Shown here piece after piece: positions 6,260 to 13,640 of a DNA stretch of 19,208 nt. The DNA is taken from positions 1 to 19,208 of the forward strand of contig JBBQZL010000025.1 in NCBI GenBank assembly GCA_038207745.1, in the 5' to 3' direction. Origin of the DNA: JBBQZL01 sp038207745. GTDB taxonomy: Bacteria; Actinomycetota; Thermoleophilia; Solirubrobacterales; 70-9. The notes under the pieces are model-generated. The model saw nothing but the letters and a program-made list of their open reading frames with translations. It was not told the DNA's origin and ran no database searches. The position numbers and the translations under genes were made by a program. The first letter of the stretch is position 1; each line of letters begins with the position of its first letter.

Positions 6260-8187
6260 GGAGTCAGATCGTCCTGACCGCCGCCGCCACGGAGGAAGTC
6301 CCGGCCCTGGCCGCCATCGAGGTGGTCGGCTCCGCCCAGGCCGATCAGGTGGTCATTGCCGTCGCGACCGACCAGGTGATTGGGGCCGCTGTTGCCGATC
6401 AGGGTGTCTCCGTACCTGGATCCCTCGAGGTGCTCAACCGAGCTGTCGATTCGGCTCGGACGACAGCTACCCGACTTCGGCAGGTTGTAGGCCTTGCCCT
6501 TGCGGTGGCCCTGGCCGAGCTTCGCGTACACAGCTCGCGGAGAGAGGGCGAAGACGATGTTGTCCTGGCCGCTTCCTCCATGGAGAAAGTGTCCGTAGCA
6601 GGGGTGGAAGACCGTGAGCAGGTCAGAGCCCTTGCCACCATCGAGGTAGTCGCCCTTGTCCTCACCCGCGATCAGCACGTCGCTTCCGCCCCCGCCGAAC
6701 ATTCTCGCGCTCCCGGAGATACCGCCGTAGAGGTGATCCTCTCCGCGGCCGCCGGTCAGCGTGTCGTCTCCGGTGCCCGCGTCGAGTGAGACTGGAATCG
6801 ACGATCGGATCGACCGCGAAACAACGATCCGATCGTTGCCGTCGCCGCCCGAGGCCATGACACCGTCGATCGGCATCGGCCCGCCGTCACAGTTGGCAGT
6901 CTGCTTGTCGACCAGCTTGCAGCCTTCGCCGGCTATCACGCCTGTGCCGCCGGTGTCGGTGACCCGATAGGAAGAGGAGCCATAGGCGATCGTGATCTCG
7001 TTGCCGGACTCATCGCCAAGGACATTGAGGTGGCGTCCGGCTATGCCGTTTCGAAGCTCGACCAAGGTACCGCCGTTGGGCGGCGGCTCGGTTCGGTCGC
7101 AGCGATAGCTGGTCGAAAATCCACTGCACCTGGAGGTTCCTGAGCCGCCATAGGAAGTGTCGCTGCCGCCGCCGCCTTCGAGGACATCGCGGCCCGGCCC
7201 GCCTTCGATCACGTTATCGGCGCCGTTGCCGATCAGGTGGTCGTCGAACGCCGATCCAGAAATGTCCTGAATGTTCTTCAGGTAGTCGTATCCATCTCCA
7301 AAGGCAATGCCGCGCGGAAGGTTGACCACGACTCCATCCCAGGTGTGCCAGCCGGTGCCCTTTATGTATTCGCGCCAACCGGGCGGGGCGTGGTCGACAA
7401 AGGAGGCGACGTTGTGATTGCCGCCGCCGCCATCGATCCGGTCATACCCGGGCCCGCCGTTGAGAATGTCGCTTCCCCCACCCCCCTGGAGGAAATCCGC
7501 GCCGTCGCCACCATTGAGATGGGTGCCGTCGCCGGAGCCGCCGTGGAGCGGGTCATCGCCAGGGCCGCCGTTGAGGGTGTCAACTCCGCCGTTGGCGAAG
7601 ATCCTATCGTTGCCACGGCCGCCGATCGCGACGTCGTTTCCGCCGCCGTTCCGGATCACGTCAGATCCGTCCTCGCCGTAGAGAAGATCAGCACCGCCGC
7701 CGCCCCAGATGTAGTCGGTGCCGCGGCTGCCGTGGATCCGATCGTCGCCGGAGTCACCATGCAGATAGTCGGTTCCACCTGCTCCCGAGATCCGGTCGTC
7801 GCCGGAGCCGCCCCAGATCCGGTCGTAGCCGCCGGCACCGTAAATGCGGTCATTGCCCGAGCCGCCACGGATCCGGTTGCTGCCACCGAGCTCGTAGATC
7901 GCATCATTGCCGGCGCCACCAAGGATGGTCTGGCTCGCCTTTGCGCCGCAGATCAGGTCATTGCCTCCGCCTCCCCTGGTCAGGTGGGTCTTCCAGCCGC
8001 CGACGATCACATCGTCGTGCGGTGTCCCGACAATCACGCCCCGATTGAGTGCAATCGTCACCTTGTGACCGTGACAGCGGTCGGGAACCGGGCGCGCCAT
8101 CACCTGGCTGCCGATTGCCATCAATGCCAGAACAGCCATTGCCGAGGCTGCCAGGACATTTAGATATCCCCGCCGGATCTGAGTCAT
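6256..8187 (-). CDS. Secreted RTX-repeat calcium-binding protein
   Basis: This 643-residue protein has an N-terminal signal peptide (basic MTQIRR, hydrophobic about 11-30, likely cleavage after VMA). Glycine/aspartate nonapeptide repeats of the type GGxGxDxIx follow in four blocks: about 52-255, 313-350, 446-545 and 590-640. Such repeats form a parallel beta-roll that binds calcium and folds outside the cell. Between blocks are spacer segments with paired cysteines (Cys354/Cys363, Cys423/Cys433, Cys530/Cys574) but no recognisable catalytic domain. It may be a surface or matrix protein, or an adhesin, rather than a toxin; no acylation or hydrolase module is seen. There is no LPXTG motif or C-terminal membrane anchor. 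The ATG at 8187 has only a weak ribosome site. The long open frames on the other strand are by-products of the repeat composition. Confidence 0.9.
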   Translation of the reverse strand: MTQIRRGYLNVLAASAMAVLALMAIGSQVMARPVPDRCHGHKVTIALNRGVIVGTPHDDVIVGGWKTHLTRGGGGNDLICGAKASQTILGGAGNDAIYELGGSNRIRGGSGNDRIYGAGGYDRIWGGSGDDRISGAGGTDYLHGDSGDDRIHGSRGTDYIWGGGGADLLYGEDGSDVIRNGGGNDVAIGGRGNDRIFANGGVDTLNGGPGDDPLHGGSGDGTHLNGGDGADFLQGGGGSDILNGGPGYDRIDGGGGNHNVASFVDHAPPGWREYIKGTGWHTWDGVVVNLPRGIAFGDGYDYLKNIQDISGSAFDDHLIGNGADNVIEGGPGRDVLEGGGGSDTSYGGSGTSRCSGFSTSYRCDRTEPPPNGGTLVELRNGIAGRHLNVLGDESGNEITIAYGSSSYRVTDTGGTGVIAGEGCKLVDKQTANCDGGPMPIDGVMASGGDGNDRIVVSRSIRSSIPVSLDAGTGDDTLTGGRGEDHLYGGISGSARMFGGGGSDVLIAGEDKGDYLDGGKGSDLLTVFHPCYGHFLHGGSGQDNIVFALSPRAVYAKLGQGHRKGKAYNLPKSGSCRPSRIDSSVEHLEGSRYGDTLIGNSGPNHLVGRDGNDHLIGLGGADHLDGGQGRDFLRGGGGQDDLTP

Positions 8188-8242
8188 TGCCCCTGTTATC
8201 GGGCTCTGGGGCGGATCACTTTAGCCACGGACAGGGTCCCCG

Positions 8243-8248
8243 ATTATG
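8243..8248 (-). promoter_or_regulatory. Possible -10 element for the RTX gene
   Basis: The minus strand reads CATAAT about 55 bases before the RTX start. It stands out in a GC-rich gap of 88 bases between the SRPBCC stop and the RTX start. No convincing -35 lies 16-18 bases upstream, so this is a weak call. Confidence 0.22.
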
Positions 8249-8275
8249 CGTCTACGACCACGATGTACCCGACCT

Positions 8276-8710
8276 CTATCTCTCGTCGACAGGCGTGACG
8301 AGCTTCTCGAAGTCATCGAGGACCGAATCCCATCGCCTCTGCATCAATGCGCGTTGCGAGACGTCGCCGAGTTTCTCCTGGCGGATCTCGAGGATCGATC
8401 CATCTGCGGCCGGCGCAATCCGCACCTGCAGCATCGACGGGCGAGACCATCCTTTTGGCATCCAGGCCAGGCGAATCCGAGAACCGGGTTCGATTGCCCG
8501 GACCTCGACGGTCGTCCCGTTGGGCAGCGTCGTCCTGGCTCGCTCGGCAATCTCCATCTCGCCGCCGAGGATGATCTCGGTCCCCTTGCTGGTCAGCAGC
8601 GCCTTCCATGCGTCGATCTCCCCGATCGAAAGCACCCTGCTTGCGGCGACCGAGAAGCCAAGCTCGGCTGAAAGCCCGGTCGTCTGTTCCTTGCGGATTG
8701 ACATCGGCAC
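8276..8710 (-). CDS. SRPBCC (START/Bet v1-like, AHSA1-type) domain protein
   Basis: This protein of up to 144 residues is predicted to adopt the helix-grip fold. Visible features are an N-terminal beta strand (FSVAASRVL), a short helix region with DAWKALLTS, and beta strands including VRAIEPGSRIRLAWMPKGW. A C-terminal long helix (RALMQRRWDSVLDDFEKLV) closes the pocket. The layout is that of AHSA1/SRPBCC proteins, which bind hydrophobic ligands or act as co-chaperones; the ligand is unknown. No signal peptide is seen. The start is ambiguous between GTG 8710 (GGTAGG four bases upstream) and ATG 8704. It lies five bases after the DUF192 stop, so the two genes probably form an operon. Confidence 0.72.
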   Translation of the reverse strand: MPMSIRKEQTTGLSAELGFSVAASRVLSIGEIDAWKALLTSKGTEIILGGEMEIAERARTTLPNGTTVEVRAIEPGSRIRLAWMPKGWSRPSMLQVRIAPAADGSILEIRQEKLGDVSQRALMQRRWDSVLDDFEKLVTPVDER

Positions 8711-8715
8711 CGAGC

Positions 8716-9054
8716 CTACCGAGTCAGTTCACCCGTCCCCTGCGCCGAACGAACCAGTTCGAGTACCGCCTGCGCCTCACGGCAACAGGCCACCCGCCTC
8801 GGTTTGAGCGACTCGATGGCTCGGATCACATCTCCATTGTGATCGAGAAACGCAACCTCGATCGAAAATCTCATCCCGAAAGTGTGAACGCTTGAGCATT
8901 TGGGAATCAGGAGACCCCGTCCAGCCCATTGACGGTCCAGATGCGCCAACCCCAGCAGTCGCAGGAGGTGCCCTGAGGCAACCGGAACAAGCTCACCGTT
9001 GACGTTTTCCCTGGAAACGCCGGAGAACCTACGAGCTTCGCGGATCTTCGCCAT
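8716..9054 (-). CDS. DUF192-family protein
   Basis: This protein of about 112 residues carries the DUF192 signature: GRGLLIPKCSSVHTFGMRF (about 45-63), IEVAFLDHNGDVIRAI, LKPRRVACC and a C-terminal AQAVLELV. The domain is a small beta barrel of unknown function, and many relatives are secreted or periplasmic. This copy has no signal peptide from the chosen start. ATG 9054 is chosen because the domain begins about 20 residues later, which gives the normal family length. The frame continues upstream to an ATG at 9168, but those 38 residues match nothing in the family. Neither start has a good ribosome site. It precedes the SRPBCC gene by five bases and diverges from the plus-strand gene at 9220. 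Confidence 0.78.
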   Translation of the reverse strand: MAKIREARRFSGVSRENVNGELVPVASGHLLRLLGLAHLDRQWAGRGLLIPKCSSVHTFGMRFSIEVAFLDHNGDVIRAIESLKPRRVACCREAQAVLELVRSAQGTGELTR

Positions 9055-9219
9055 CCTGACCCAAGGGCAGACCGTCAGCCGTTCGCCCCCTGCGCACGAG
9101 ATCGCCCGCTGTGCAAACCCTCTTTCAGTGACCAGCGATGGTTGGCATCTGGCTACCATCCTGGGCATGATGCGGACGTCGCTTCAGGGGATTCTCCTCA
9201 GAAGTAACTGGCTTCAGCT

Positions 9220-9687
9220 TTGAATAGAGAAACTGCCCATAGAGGGAACTACGAGTCTGGCTCGGACTATGTGCTCGAGTACGGCGAGCTACGCTTTTCG
9301 TTCAACGAGAAGGACTTCGCGCAACGCGTGGAGCAGGCGGCCGTGAAGCTTGGATTCGTGGATCAGGGACTCAGCATCGAGGAGATCGACGACCTGCTCG
9401 ACCTCTCGGTGAGTGGGGAAATCGCAGAACCCGCCTCCCCGCTCGGCGAGCACATCAACGAGAACTGGGAAGAGCTGGTCGGCCCCGCCAACCGCAGCCT
9501 TGTCCACTGGGTTCGCCGACTCGTCTTCCGCGGCGCCTGGCTGGACCAGCGGGTCAAGGAAGGCGAGCTGGACATCGTCTTTGACGATCGCAAGCAGACC
9601 TTCGGCTACATACAGCCGGACCGCAGCGCCGAGATGATCGAACTTTCCAAAGAGCCGTCCTGGCGCCGCATCGCCTACCGGCGCTGA
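9220..9687 (+). CDS. Hypothetical protein, unrecognised family
   Basis: I do not recognise this 155-residue protein. It is acidic and looks soluble and globular, with no membrane segment or signal peptide. It has an N-terminal beta-like stretch (DYVLEYGELRFSF), an amphipathic helix with an acidic EEIDDLLDL motif, and a conserved-looking core from NRSLVHWVRRLVFRGAWL to DIVFDDRKQTFGYIQ. Codon usage (strong GC in third positions after the first 20 codons) supports real coding. The TTG at 9220 is the longest start, but it lacks a ribosome site. GTG 9271 is an alternative that would remove 17 residues. It stands alone on the plus strand, divergent from DUF192 and convergent with the Rho gene. Confidence 0.6.
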   Translation: MNRETAHRGNYESGSDYVLEYGELRFSFNEKDFAQRVEQAAVKLGFVDQGLSIEEIDDLLDLSVSGEIAEPASPLGEHINENWEELVGPANRSLVHWVRRLVFRGAWLDQRVKEGELDIVFDDRKQTFGYIQPDRSAEMIELSKEPSWRRIAYRR

Positions 9688-9756
9688 CCGCCCCGAACTC
9701 TCAGGTCCCCCAAATCGCCGACTCCACGTTGTCGCCGAGCCGCGCCCGGCTCCGTC

Positions 9757-9776
9757 GCCGACCCATGGTTGTCGGC
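9757..9776. terminator. Stem-loop in the convergent gap, weak bidirectional terminator candidate
   Basis: GCCGAC (9757-9762) pairs with GTCGGC (9771-9776) around an eight-base loop. A second small stem, GAGCC (9737-9741) with GGCTC (9748-9752), lies just before it. The gap separates two converging genes, so a shared terminator would be expected. No T-run follows on either strand, so intrinsic termination is doubtful. Confidence 0.25.
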
Positions 9777-9795
9777 TGTCGGCTGTCGGGTCTGT

Positions 9796-11349
9796 CTAGC
9801 GGTCGAGGAGCTCGGAGTTGGTGACGCTGCCGCGGATCATGTCTGCGACGAGACCGGCGGCCTTTGCCGGGTCGAGCTGACGGAGCTCTGAGCGGAGGCG
9901 ACGAGCTGCTTCCAGCTCTGCACCCTGGCGGAGCGACTCCTCGGCGGCGACCGAGCAACGCGCGAGATCGAGCGGCGGGGTGATCCCGGCCGCGGCGAGA
10001 TCGGCATCGAGGACGATGGTTGCGTTCTCATTGGTCCGGACCGCCTCGGTGACGGCTACGCCGTGCTCGACGCCCGAGAGCACGGTCGCGATGATCGTCA
10101 GCGAGCCGGCGCTCTCCTCCTCGAGCTCACGCCCGGCTCCGAAGATCGGCTTGACCGCGGCCGGATCTCCGTACGCAACGCCCAGCCTGGTAAGCGAGTC
10201 GATGATCACGACGACGTCCTCACCACTCTCGGTACGGCGCTTTGCGCGCGCGATCGCGAGCTCGGCATGGCGGACGTGCTGATCAGTGGTCAGATCGGCA
10301 CCGTACGCCGAGATCTCCGCCTGGGGCACGGCGCGCCGCCACGCGGTTATCTCCTCGGGACGCTCGTCGACAAGCAGGACGACAACGCCGGGAGGATTCT
10401 CGGAGGTCGCCATCGCAACGGCGAGCGAACGCAGAAGAGTGGTGCGACCCGAACGCGGAGCTGCATGGATGAGGACCCGCTGGCCATAGGCGAGCGGGGC
10501 AAGCAGATCGGCTGCCCGCGCCAGGACGTCGTCGCGAGCCAGGAGAAGCGGGATCCGGCGGGTGGGCCGGATCGGAGTGAGCTGGTCAAACGAGCCAACA
10601 CGCTCACCACTCGGTTCTGCACCGTTCACCTTCTCGACCCGGACAAGCGCGCGATGGCGCTCGCCACGGCGGGCCCCGCGCGCGGGGCCCTCGACCGTGT
10701 CGCCGGAGCGAAGCTCGCAGCGGCGAATCTGGGACGCCGATACATAGACGTCCTCATCCTCGGCCTCAACGCCCTCGAGGCGGATCAGACCGTGGCCCTG
10801 CGGAAGCACGTCGAGAACACCGGTGATCGATTCAGCCGGCTCGTCTCCCGTTGGCTTGTCGGTTTTCTTTGCAGACCCGCCGTTTGAGGACCGCGACCTC
10901 GATCGGCCGCCGCGGCTGCGGCTCGGGCGACTGGTGCGGGCGGCGCGCTGCGTCCCGGGCTTGTCAGCCTTGTCCCCGGACTCTGAATCGGAATCCGGCT
11001 CGTCCTCGGAAACCCCGGCGTCCGAAGTCGGCTGATCGCCGAGACCAGAGTCCTCGAGATCGTCGACATGCTCTTCACCGATGTTTTGATCGGAGCCTGA
11101 CTCCTCGAAGTCGTCGGACTCCGAACGGCGCCTGCGGCGGCGGCGGCGGGGTCGGCGAGCGGCGCCTTCCTCCTGGTCGTCGTCTCCTGAAGCCGGCCCC
11201 CCGGACGCGGCTGAATCACCCGACGACTTGTCGAGCAGCTTGGCGATCAGAACTTCCCGATCGAGCATTCGAAACTTCTCTATTCCGGACTCGGCGGCCA
11301 TTTCATGCAGGTCCGCCAGGTGCTTGGACTCCAATTCAGCCTTGCTCAT
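9796..11349 (-). CDS. rho: Rho-family transcription termination ATPase, divergent
   Basis: This 517-residue protein has the Rho order of domains. A Rho_N helical domain spans about 8-40. A long disordered Ser/Asp/Glu and Arg-rich insertion (about 44-172) includes eight consecutive arginines. A cold-shock-like RNA-binding domain (about 174-243) contains VYVSASQIRR and RSGDTVEG. A RecA-like hexameric helicase core (about 255-510) contains LVDERPEEIT, the Walker B VVVIIDSLTRLG (Asp384) and GSLTIIAT. Canonical Rho binds C-rich RNA, threads it and stops RNA polymerase. Several key sites differ here. The Walker A is APRSGRTT, so the invariant lysine is Arg302. RNP1 reads GHGLIR, so its aromatics are gone. 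The Q-loop is shortened to GDPAAVKPIFG and the R-loop is replaced by an EHGVAVTEAVRTNENAT-like segment. It is probably a specialised paralogue or a lineage-specific Rho. It lies 41 bases after glpD on the same strand. Confidence 0.88.
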   Translation of the reverse strand: MSKAELESKHLADLHEMAAESGIEKFRMLDREVLIAKLLDKSSGDSAASGGPASGDDDQEEGAARRPRRRRRRRRSESDDFEESGSDQNIGEEHVDDLEDSGLGDQPTSDAGVSEDEPDSDSESGDKADKPGTQRAARTSRPSRSRGGRSRSRSSNGGSAKKTDKPTGDEPAESITGVLDVLPQGHGLIRLEGVEAEDEDVYVSASQIRRCELRSGDTVEGPARGARRGERHRALVRVEKVNGAEPSGERVGSFDQLTPIRPTRRIPLLLARDDVLARAADLLAPLAYGQRVLIHAAPRSGRTTLLRSLAVAMATSENPPGVVVLLVDERPEEITAWRRAVPQAEISAYGADLTTDQHVRHAELAIARAKRRTESGEDVVVIIDSLTRLGVAYGDPAAVKPIFGAGRELEEESAGSLTIIATVLSGVEHGVAVTEAVRTNENATIVLDADLAAAGITPPLDLARCSVAAEESLRQGAELEAARRLRSELRQLDPAKAAGLVADMIRGSVTNSELLDR

Positions 11350-11390
11350 CTCTCGCTTCCGTAGGGGGGATTGCGAGCGTCAGCTTAACG

Positions 11391-13070
11391 TCACCGCTGC
11401 CTCCGAGCGGGGTCGATCCCCTCGGCATCGGCCACATCAAGCCAGTCCGAAGCCTCGATGGTCATCCGTGACCTGCTCCATCCGAGCTCCTGCCCGAGCA
11501 GCTCGGCGACCGGCCGGACCGCCTCGGCGCTTCGCAGTTCGGGCGCCGCCAGGATCCCCAGACGCGTCCGGCGCAGCAATACGTCGGCGACCGATCGGGC
11601 CTGTTCGTGGCGTGCCGCGATCGCGACCTCAGCCAGGATGTCAGGCCGTCCGGCGACGATCTGACCGCCGAGCCCGGGGCGCTCACGGACCAGATCCAGG
11701 ACCGCACGGGCGGCATGCCCGTAGCGGAAGGCAAGCTGCACGATGGTCTCTTCGGAGATCCCGTCGGGCGCCGTGATGTCTTCGGCGGAGGCAGGCATCC
11801 CGAGCGGGATCTCGGCGGTGTGACAGGGCGCCTCCCTGCCCTCCCTCTCGACCAGGCGATCGACGGTCTGCTTTGCCATCCTCCGCCAGGTCGTCAGCTT
11901 GCCGCCGGTGATCGTCAGCATCCCCGATGAGGTCTCGTAGAGCTCTGCCCTCCGGGAGATGTCGACCGACTTCCGGGGGTCCCCGGTGGCGATCAGCGGT
12001 CTGACGCCGGCAAATGCACCGGTCAGGTTCGAATCGGTCAGCGAGGTGCCGAAGAAATCATTGGCGGCGCCAAGCAGGTACTCGATGTCGGACTCCGCCG
12101 GCGCGACATGCGCGATATCCCCCTCGTAGTCGTTATCGGTCGTCCCGATCATCGTCCGTCCATACCAGGCGAGCGCGAAGATCGTGCGTCCCTCACCGGC
12201 CGGGATGATGCAGGCTGCGTTGCCCATCGGCAGGTCGGCCTGGTCGAGCGTGACGTGGCTTCCGCGACTCGGCGATATCCGCGGAACGTCCTCCTCGTCG
12301 GCGATCTCCCCGGGGCGGATCTGATCAGCCCAGACTCCGGTCGCGTTGACGACATGATCAGCGCCGACCTCCGCTCTCTCCCCAGACTCGGCCTCGGTGA
12401 AGGCAACGCCGATTGCCTGACCGTGCGAAACCATCACCTCGGTCACTTCAGCGCCGTTCAGCGAGACGGCACCGAACCGCTCGGCCTCGCCGAGAGCAGT
12501 CAGGACCAGACGTGAGTCGTCGGTCTGACAGTCGTAGAAGAGATAGGCCGAGCGGGGATCCCGCGATGCCAGCGCCGGAATCAGCTCCTTCACCTCGTCG
12601 CCGTCGATCGTGCGATGCCGATCAGGCGACCAGCTGAATGCCTCGTCGGCGTCCTTTGAGGATCGCATCTCCCTGCGGCTGCGTCCGACCCGGGTGGTCG
12701 CCATCACGTCGTACATGTTGAGGCCGATGCCGATCTTCCGGTCGGCCTTCTCGTCGGCAAGGGTGGGGACCAGATACGGCGTCGGGTAGACGAGATGAGG
12801 AGCGAGCTGGACCATCAGCTGGCGCTCGAGCAGAGCCTCCCTGACCAGTCCGAGGTCAAAGTTCTGCAAGTACCTGAGCCCGCCATGGACCATCTTCGAA
12901 GAGCGGCTCGAAGTACCCGCGGCGAAGTCTGTGCGCTCGAGCAGCGCGACCGAATAGCCGCGCGACGCAGCGTCGAGCGCCACCCCGGCCCCGGTGATGC
13001 CGCCGCCGATCACAACCACCTCGAAGTGTTGTCCTGCGATCGCCTCGATTGAGTCCTGTCGGGAGAGCAT
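11391..13070 (-). CDS. glpD: FAD-dependent glycerol-3-phosphate dehydrogenase/oxidase
   Basis: This 559-residue flavoprotein oxidises sn-glycerol 3-phosphate to dihydroxyacetone phosphate and passes electrons to quinone (or to oxygen, if it acts as GlpO). The FAD dinucleotide fold starts at VVVIGGGITGAG (about 18-29). The family signature GTSSRSSKMVHGGLRYLQ follows at 52-69. Other landmarks are the VNATGVWAD segment, the SRGSHVTLD strand, IGTTDNDYEGD, and GGKLTTWRRMA before the C-terminal DAO_C helical cap (about 410-540). The length is normal for GlpD. The ATG at 13070 overlaps the nitroreductase stop by one base (TAATG), so the two are translationally coupled. No glycerol kinase or facilitator gene is in the window, so a role in lipid-derived glycerol phosphate turnover or respiration is as likely as glycerol growth. 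Confidence 0.95.
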   Translation of the reverse strand: MLSRQDSIEAIAGQHFEVVVIGGGITGAGVALDAASRGYSVALLERTDFAAGTSSRSSKMVHGGLRYLQNFDLGLVREALLERQLMVQLAPHLVYPTPYLVPTLADEKADRKIGIGLNMYDVMATTRVGRSRREMRSSKDADEAFSWSPDRHRTIDGDEVKELIPALASRDPRSAYLFYDCQTDDSRLVLTALGEAERFGAVSLNGAEVTEVMVSHGQAIGVAFTEAESGERAEVGADHVVNATGVWADQIRPGEIADEEDVPRISPSRGSHVTLDQADLPMGNAACIIPAGEGRTIFALAWYGRTMIGTTDNDYEGDIAHVAPAESDIEYLLGAANDFFGTSLTDSNLTGAFAGVRPLIATGDPRKSVDISRRAELYETSSGMLTITGGKLTTWRRMAKQTVDRLVEREGREAPCHTAEIPLGMPASAEDITAPDGISEETIVQLAFRYGHAARAVLDLVRERPGLGGQIVAGRPDILAEVAIAARHEQARSVADVLLRRTRLGILAAPELRSAEAVRPVAELLGQELGWSRSRMTIEASDWLDVADAEGIDPARRQR

Positions 13071-13579
13071 TACTCGAGGAACTCGATCGTCTCGTCCAGA
13101 TCCGGGCGCCTGGGCGGGGCCTTCGATTGCATCCCTCTTCCAAGATGAAGCAGACCGACAAAGCGCTCGCTGTCGGGCAGACCGACCGCCTCGCGGCCCC
13201 CGGTTGTACGCAGGAAACCAGGTGTACGCCAGTAGCCGGCAAGCCCGCGGCCGTGTGCGGCGAGAAGGACGATGTAGGAGGCGACGGCAACAGCATGCAG
13301 GTCCTCCTCGTCGGTCTCGGCGTCACCGGTCATCCGGCAGGAGGCGACGACGAGCGTGGGAGCGCGGTTGAGCTTTGCCGCGCCCTCTTCCCCGGCCGCA
13401 TTCTCGAGTCGCTCCAGCGTCTTGGGACCGACGACCCGGAACCTCCAGGGGACGGTCAGGTGATGGTTGGGAGCCCATCCGGCAAGGCGCAGAAGCTCCT
13501 CGACCTGCCCGGCCGCCACGGGCTCAGGGGCGAAGGCCTTGATCGTGCGGCGCGTCCTGATTGCGGTCTCGACCTCCAT
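13070..13579 (-). CDS. YdjA-like nitroreductase (FMN-dependent NAD(P)H oxidoreductase)
   Basis: This 169-residue protein fits the nitroreductase fold. It has an N-terminal TRRTIKAF motif that contacts FMN phosphate, WAPNHHLTVPWRF (35-47), a central helix around AVAVASYIVLLAAHGRGLAGYW, and a C-terminal FVGLLHLG strand. The NHH..PWRF and GYWRTP motifs are closest to the YdjA subgroup, which binds FMN across a dimer and reduces nitro or other electron-poor compounds; the natural substrate is unknown. ATG 13579 is chosen as the family-typical start, although in-frame GTG codons exist up to 13618 and no strong ribosome site is seen. It lies 61 bases after the ECF S-component gene and overlaps glpD by one base. 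It does not look like BluB, the cobalamin-related member of this superfamily. Confidence 0.85.
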   Translation of the reverse strand: MEVETAIRTRRTIKAFAPEPVAAGQVEELLRLAGWAPNHHLTVPWRFRVVGPKTLERLENAAGEEGAAKLNRAPTLVVASCRMTGDAETDEEDLHAVAVASYIVLLAAHGRGLAGYWRTPGFLRTTGGREAVGLPDSERFVGLLHLGRGMQSKAPPRRPDLDETIEFLE

Positions 13580-13640
13580 CGTCCAGGAACCATAGAAGAG
13601 CGGGAACCTGACCACCACGGACGGCCGGCCGCGGCGGACC

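Noticed and set aside
7237..8163. Long plus-strand open frames opposite the RTX gene (also 5821-6789)
   Set aside because: They encode Val/Ala-rich repetitive sequence that merely mirrors the glycine/aspartate repeats on the minus strand; there is no ribosome site or family resemblance.
6256..8187. Periodic DNA repeats that might suggest a CRISPR or tandem array
   Set aside because: The period matches nine-residue RTX units, and the copies vary as coding sequence does. There are no constant repeats with unique spacers.
9055..9168. N-terminal extension of the DUF192 protein to ATG 9168
   Set aside because: The 38 extra residues do not resemble the family or a signal peptide, and the domain is complete from 9054; it remains possible but is less likely.
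13070..13579. Nitroreductase as BluB (5,6-dimethylbenzimidazole synthase), which would support a cobalamin theme
   Set aside because: Its NHH..PWRF and GYWRTP motifs and 169-residue length fit the YdjA subgroup, not BluB. It therefore gives no support to the cobalamin reading.
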